Positions 60,580 through 64,000 of a stretch of 64,000 nucleotides of DNA are shown piece by piece (the stretch's first letter is position 1; each line of letters opens with the position of its first letter). A model generated the notes under the pieces. It made no database searches. It saw only the letters and a list, made by a program, of their open reading frames with translations, and had not been told where the DNA came from. This stretch comes from Aplectana chamaeleonis (lineage: Eukaryota > Nematoda > Chromadorea > Rhabditida > Cosmocercidae): positions 1-64,000 of the forward strand of contig JAPDOI010001557.1 of NCBI GenBank assembly GCA_029168955.1, in the 5' to 3' direction. The position numbers and the translations under genes were made by a program.

Positions 60580-60589
60580 CTGGATTTCC

Positions 60590-61900
60590 TGATCTTGGGC
60601 CGGGTCCACGCTAATTCTCCAGCAGATCCTGAAAGCAACTGCTGATTGGTTATTGTTACTCTATCGGCTACACCCAGTGCATCGCGAAAAACCCCATGCT
60701 CCGCTCCTGAGGAAGTCGGTGGCGCGGTTCCGTCCCACAACGGTTGCACTGGTTTGTGTGGCGATCCGTTTCTCCTGTCACGACCAGATGAGGGACTGTT
60801 CTTATCGGAGCATTTTTTCCCGATCCACAGTTGGAGGGCAGCCGCTGTTACAGCTCGCAGATCGATGATAATCGCGCTGTAATCATCGAGTCCATAGAAC
60901 GATTATCCATCCCAACACGATTATCATATGGTGCTATGCTGCAACGGCGGTCATCAACAAGACTGCAGAGTGGAATTTCTGCCCTGATAGGGACGAGCGT
61001 ATCTCCCTGACTAGTCTCATTATCAGTACTTTAATTAAAGCCAATTACACAATAAACACGTCCTCGAGTTTCCTGCTGAAATCGAAGGTACCGGGGTACT
61101 TGCAGCAATAGTCATGGTGAAATAATGCACTATAAACCGAGCCATAGGTAGCGCAGCACGGCCTCCAAACTTGATTGTGCTATGCCCTACTCACCCGTTT
61201 TCTTGTTGCTGAGGGAGCAGGTGGCGTTGAGCATAGCCCATCCAAGTCCGAGGCCGTTAAGTGCTATCAAAGCGTTACTGCTTCCTCCCGAGCGGTCGGC
61301 TTCATCAAGCCTCTCTCTTCACCACCTCCCTCCCTACCATCCGCACCCAGTCGCCTGGACAACCTGATGTTGTTCTCTTCGTCCACCATGCTCAACATCC
61401 GAACAGGAACGACCTACTGTCGCATTCTCTGGTATTGATCCAAAGCCACTTAAGCTGGACTGCAAGACACCATATCTCAGGCGCGGCATGTACGTACGCG
61501 GCAGGTTGAGGTTGGGGTTAAAGGCAGGGTTTGGGGCGTCGGTGCCGTTTTGATCATTGTTGTAATGAGAGTGCTGGAGATAATCAATAGTTGGCGTCCG
61601 CACAAGGGGTTTCTCATCGCCGCCGATCTCCAAATGCTATGAACGGGTGCGGCAAACTGAGCGGCGACGCGCTTTGCGTACTACGTACATATGCACCTGA
61701 CGCTCCAAGTTTCTGAATTAACCCCAACCTATTGTAATATTCAGATTGGCCAAGTTGGAGCTGGATTTGACATTTTCGGACTTGGGTCGATGTTCAGTGA
61801 CATGGCGATTCTTCCCGAAAAAGGATTCCGTGATCGACGTGCACCACATCCATTTTCTTGCATTCATTTTTAGAGTCGTACAGTTGTAACATTTTACCTT
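60590..61900. other. Unassigned
   Basis: Open frames at 60646-60882 and 61175-61509 (plus) and 61334-61633 (minus) are GC-moderate without domains. Upstream myosin exons might be here but none is recognisable. Confidence 0.35.
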
Positions 61901-61904
61901 ACGT

Positions 61905-62780
61905 ATTCGTCAGATTTGGGACCCAATGGACAACTTATTCGAATATTATTCGAACTATCGGAATATTCTATTCATTGGGGAACCTCAAATTGTATTTTCT
62001 GAAATCTGATTCATTCGGGGATTGGGATTTTAGTTTCCTCGGGTTTGCGGTTCATTCAGGATGTTAATTATTTGCTTTATAAAGTGATTGATTTCGGAAT
62101 TCTGCACTGATAGGTTTTTCGGATATTCCATTCATTCGGGGTTCCAAATTTACTGGTTCTGAATACTCGCTTTATTTGATTAACTGAACTATTCAACTTT
62201 CCGAATATTCGCGCAATTTTTCACGGCATTCGAATACTTTCTGCAACTAAAATGGGTGGGGAATATTCTTTTACAATTCAGAAATAATTGAAAAATCTAT
62301 TTTGATTTCGAACATACGGACCAACTTTCCGAATATTCGAATCGAATGGAGGATAAATTATCATATTCGAGAGTCCCAATTCGTTAGTTCAAATTTAATA
62401 ATTCATTCAATATTTTCCAAAAATTCGACAAAAATTCATTCACTGATTTTCTTTAAATTTATCATTCAAAAATCCATTTACTCATTTTATTCATTTCACT
62501 ACATTTCTAGTTTTTCATTACTTCTGGGTTATTTTATGTAGCCAAATCACTTTCAAATATATCTCTGAGTTGTTTTTTATTTTATATTTGTTAATTCGAT
62601 ATTTTAGCCATAACACATTGCTAAATCATTACTTTTGCCAGGAAGCTAAACTTTGAAATTTCTATATTTTTCCCTAAAGGTTCCCTTTATGACCTGATTT
62701 TTTGCCTTAAAGGATTCCTTAGGTCTGGAGAGGCAAAACCTTTAATGAAAAAGCTTTCGCCTACGGTAAATAATTTTCAA
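61905..62780. repeat. AT-rich region with decayed TTCGAATATT and ATTCATTCGGGG words
   Basis: TTCGAATATTATTCGAAC (61938), TTCCGAATATTCG (about 62198 and 62325) and ATTCATT(C)GGGG-type words (61970, 62010, 62132) recur loosely. It looks like an old relative of the AATATTCG arrays. Confidence 0.5.
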
Positions 62781-62869
62781 CCATTACTGATCGGCATGGT
62801 CGGACGACTATAACATCTCCTAAAAATCTGCACCTGCAGACATAAAAATGACCCTTTCTTTCCTACTCC

Positions 62870-64000
62870 AGGTCCTGTGCACTTTTTGCAGGCGTCATGC
62901 GCTTTCCAGTGGGGTCCTCACACTTTCTTTGGCGTCCTGTGCACTCCTGACTTTTGGGCCGCACACTTTCTTTGCGGCGTTCGGCGCCACTTTCATTCCG
63001 GTCTCACACACTTTCTGGTGGCGTCCTGCGCACTTCCATTTGGGTCTCGCACACATTCCACGGCGTCCGGCGCACTCTCATTCCGGTCCCACACACTTTC
63101 TGCCGGCGTCTTGCGCACTTCCACTTCGTCTCCCGCACTCTTTCTACGGCGTCCGGCGCACCTCTCATTCCGGTCCCACACACTTTCTGCGGCGTCCTGC
63201 GGCACTTCCACTCTGGGTCTCGCACTTTTTCTACGGCGCACGGCCACCTCTCATTCCGGTCAGGTCCCACACACACTTTCTGCGGCGTCCTCGCACTTCC
63301 ACCTGGGTCTCGGCACTTTTCCACGGCGCATGGCGCATCTTCCCATTCCGCGTCCCACACACTTTCTATGCGGCGTCCCGCACATTCCCACTGTGGTCCC
63401 GTACATACTTTTACAGCGTCCTGCGCTCTCCCACTGGGGGCCCGCACACTTTCTCTATGGCGTCCCGCGCATTCCCACTGGTGTTCCGGCACACATTTCA
63501 CGGCTGTCCCTGGGCATTCCCACACCAGGTCCGCACACTTTCTGCGGCGTCTGGCACACTCCCACTGTGGTCCTGCACACTTTACTAAAGCGTCCTGCGC
63601 ACTCCCACTGGGGCCCGCACATTCCCCACTTGGGCGTCCTGCGTACTTCCACTTGGGTCTCCTACACACTTTCTACGGCGTACGGCGCACTCCTCATTCC
63701 GGTCCCACACATTTTCTCTTGCGGCGTCCCGCAAGACCCCCACTGGGTGGTCCTGCATGCATTTTTATAGCAACTTGCGCACTCCCACTGGGGCCCGCAC
63801 ATTTTCTACGGCGGTCCTGCACATTCCTACTGATGTTCTGGGCAGACTTTTGATGGCGTTCCGAGAGCATTCCCACCAGGGGTCCGCACACTTTCTTGCG
63901 GCGTCTGGCACACTCCCCCACCGTGGTCCTGGCACACTTTACAGCGCGTCCTGCGCACACCCACCGGGGCTCGCATACTTTCTACGGCGTCCTGCGCACT
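62870..64000. repeat. ~42-bp minisatellite running off the window end
   Basis: Units of CACACTTTCT(A/G)CGGCGTCC(T)G then CGCACTTCCA(C/T)T(G/T)GGGTC(C) repeat about 27 times, with single-base indels between units. All three plus frames and one minus frame are open for 220-299 codons. That is expected when a stop-free unit repeats, not evidence of a protein. Confidence 0.88.

Noticed and set aside
63004..63669. Arg/Gly-rich minus-strand protein
   Set aside because: It lies wholly within the ~42-bp minisatellite, and the opposite strand is equally open.

Overview
The window is a repeat-dense piece of a eukaryotic genome. It has no bacterial operons, Shine-Dalgarno sites, or recognisable rRNA, tRNA or CRISPR. 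The best fit is a clade V (rhabditid/strongylid, hookworm-like) nematode. This is inferred from an RTE-type LINE, a Tc3-like and a mariner-like transposon, many palindromic TTAA- and TA-flanked MITEs, short GT-AG exons, and a 22-mer one base away from the nematode SL1 spliced leader. The species cannot be fixed from sequence alone.

One host gene can be supported. It is a class II (conventional) myosin heavy chain on the minus strand, with at least 22 exons scattered over about 44.7 kb (60579 down to 15909). Motor exons lie at 60.5, 59.2, 58.9, 48.0-48.7 and 43.1 kb, neck (IQ) exons at 40.2 and 37.85 kb, and coiled-coil rod exons at 37.7-34.5, 26.3, 25.0, 24.0 and 15.9 kb. The 5' end (including the P-loop exon) and the 3' end were not found. 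Most splice sites are intact, but many exons carry single-base indels, so this is either a decaying copy or a low-accuracy assembly of a live gene. Nearly everything else lies in or around its introns.

Layout: 1-3290, a broken Jockey/CR1-like LINE. 3.3-15.9 kb, MITEs (TTAA, TA and TCA types, several nested) and dispersed repeats. 15.9-26.4 kb, sparse rod exons among two 43-bp satellite arrays, fold-back elements and a minisatellite. 27.0-31.1 kb, a near full-length but broken RTE LINE on the minus strand with flanking repeats. 32.9-34.5 kb, a Tc3-like transposon with matching ends. 34.5-37.9 kb, a compact cluster of rod and neck exons. 40.1-46.4 kb, a neck exon, nested MITEs, an RTE 3' fragment, the last motor exon, a TA-type MITE and a mariner copy. 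48.0-48.7 kb, three motor exons. 49.5-57.2 kb, palindromic repeats, SL1-like sequences, AATATTCG arrays and more MITEs. 58.8-60.6 kb, upstream motor exons. 61.9-64.0 kb, AT-rich decayed repeats and a roughly 42-bp minisatellite running off the end.

The transposons record their own history. A palindromic MITE at 41163-41630 sits in another repeat whose empty copy survives at 27213, proving TTAA target duplication. A 753-bp element at 11469-12221 has a 3-bp TCA duplication shown by the empty opposite arm of its host.
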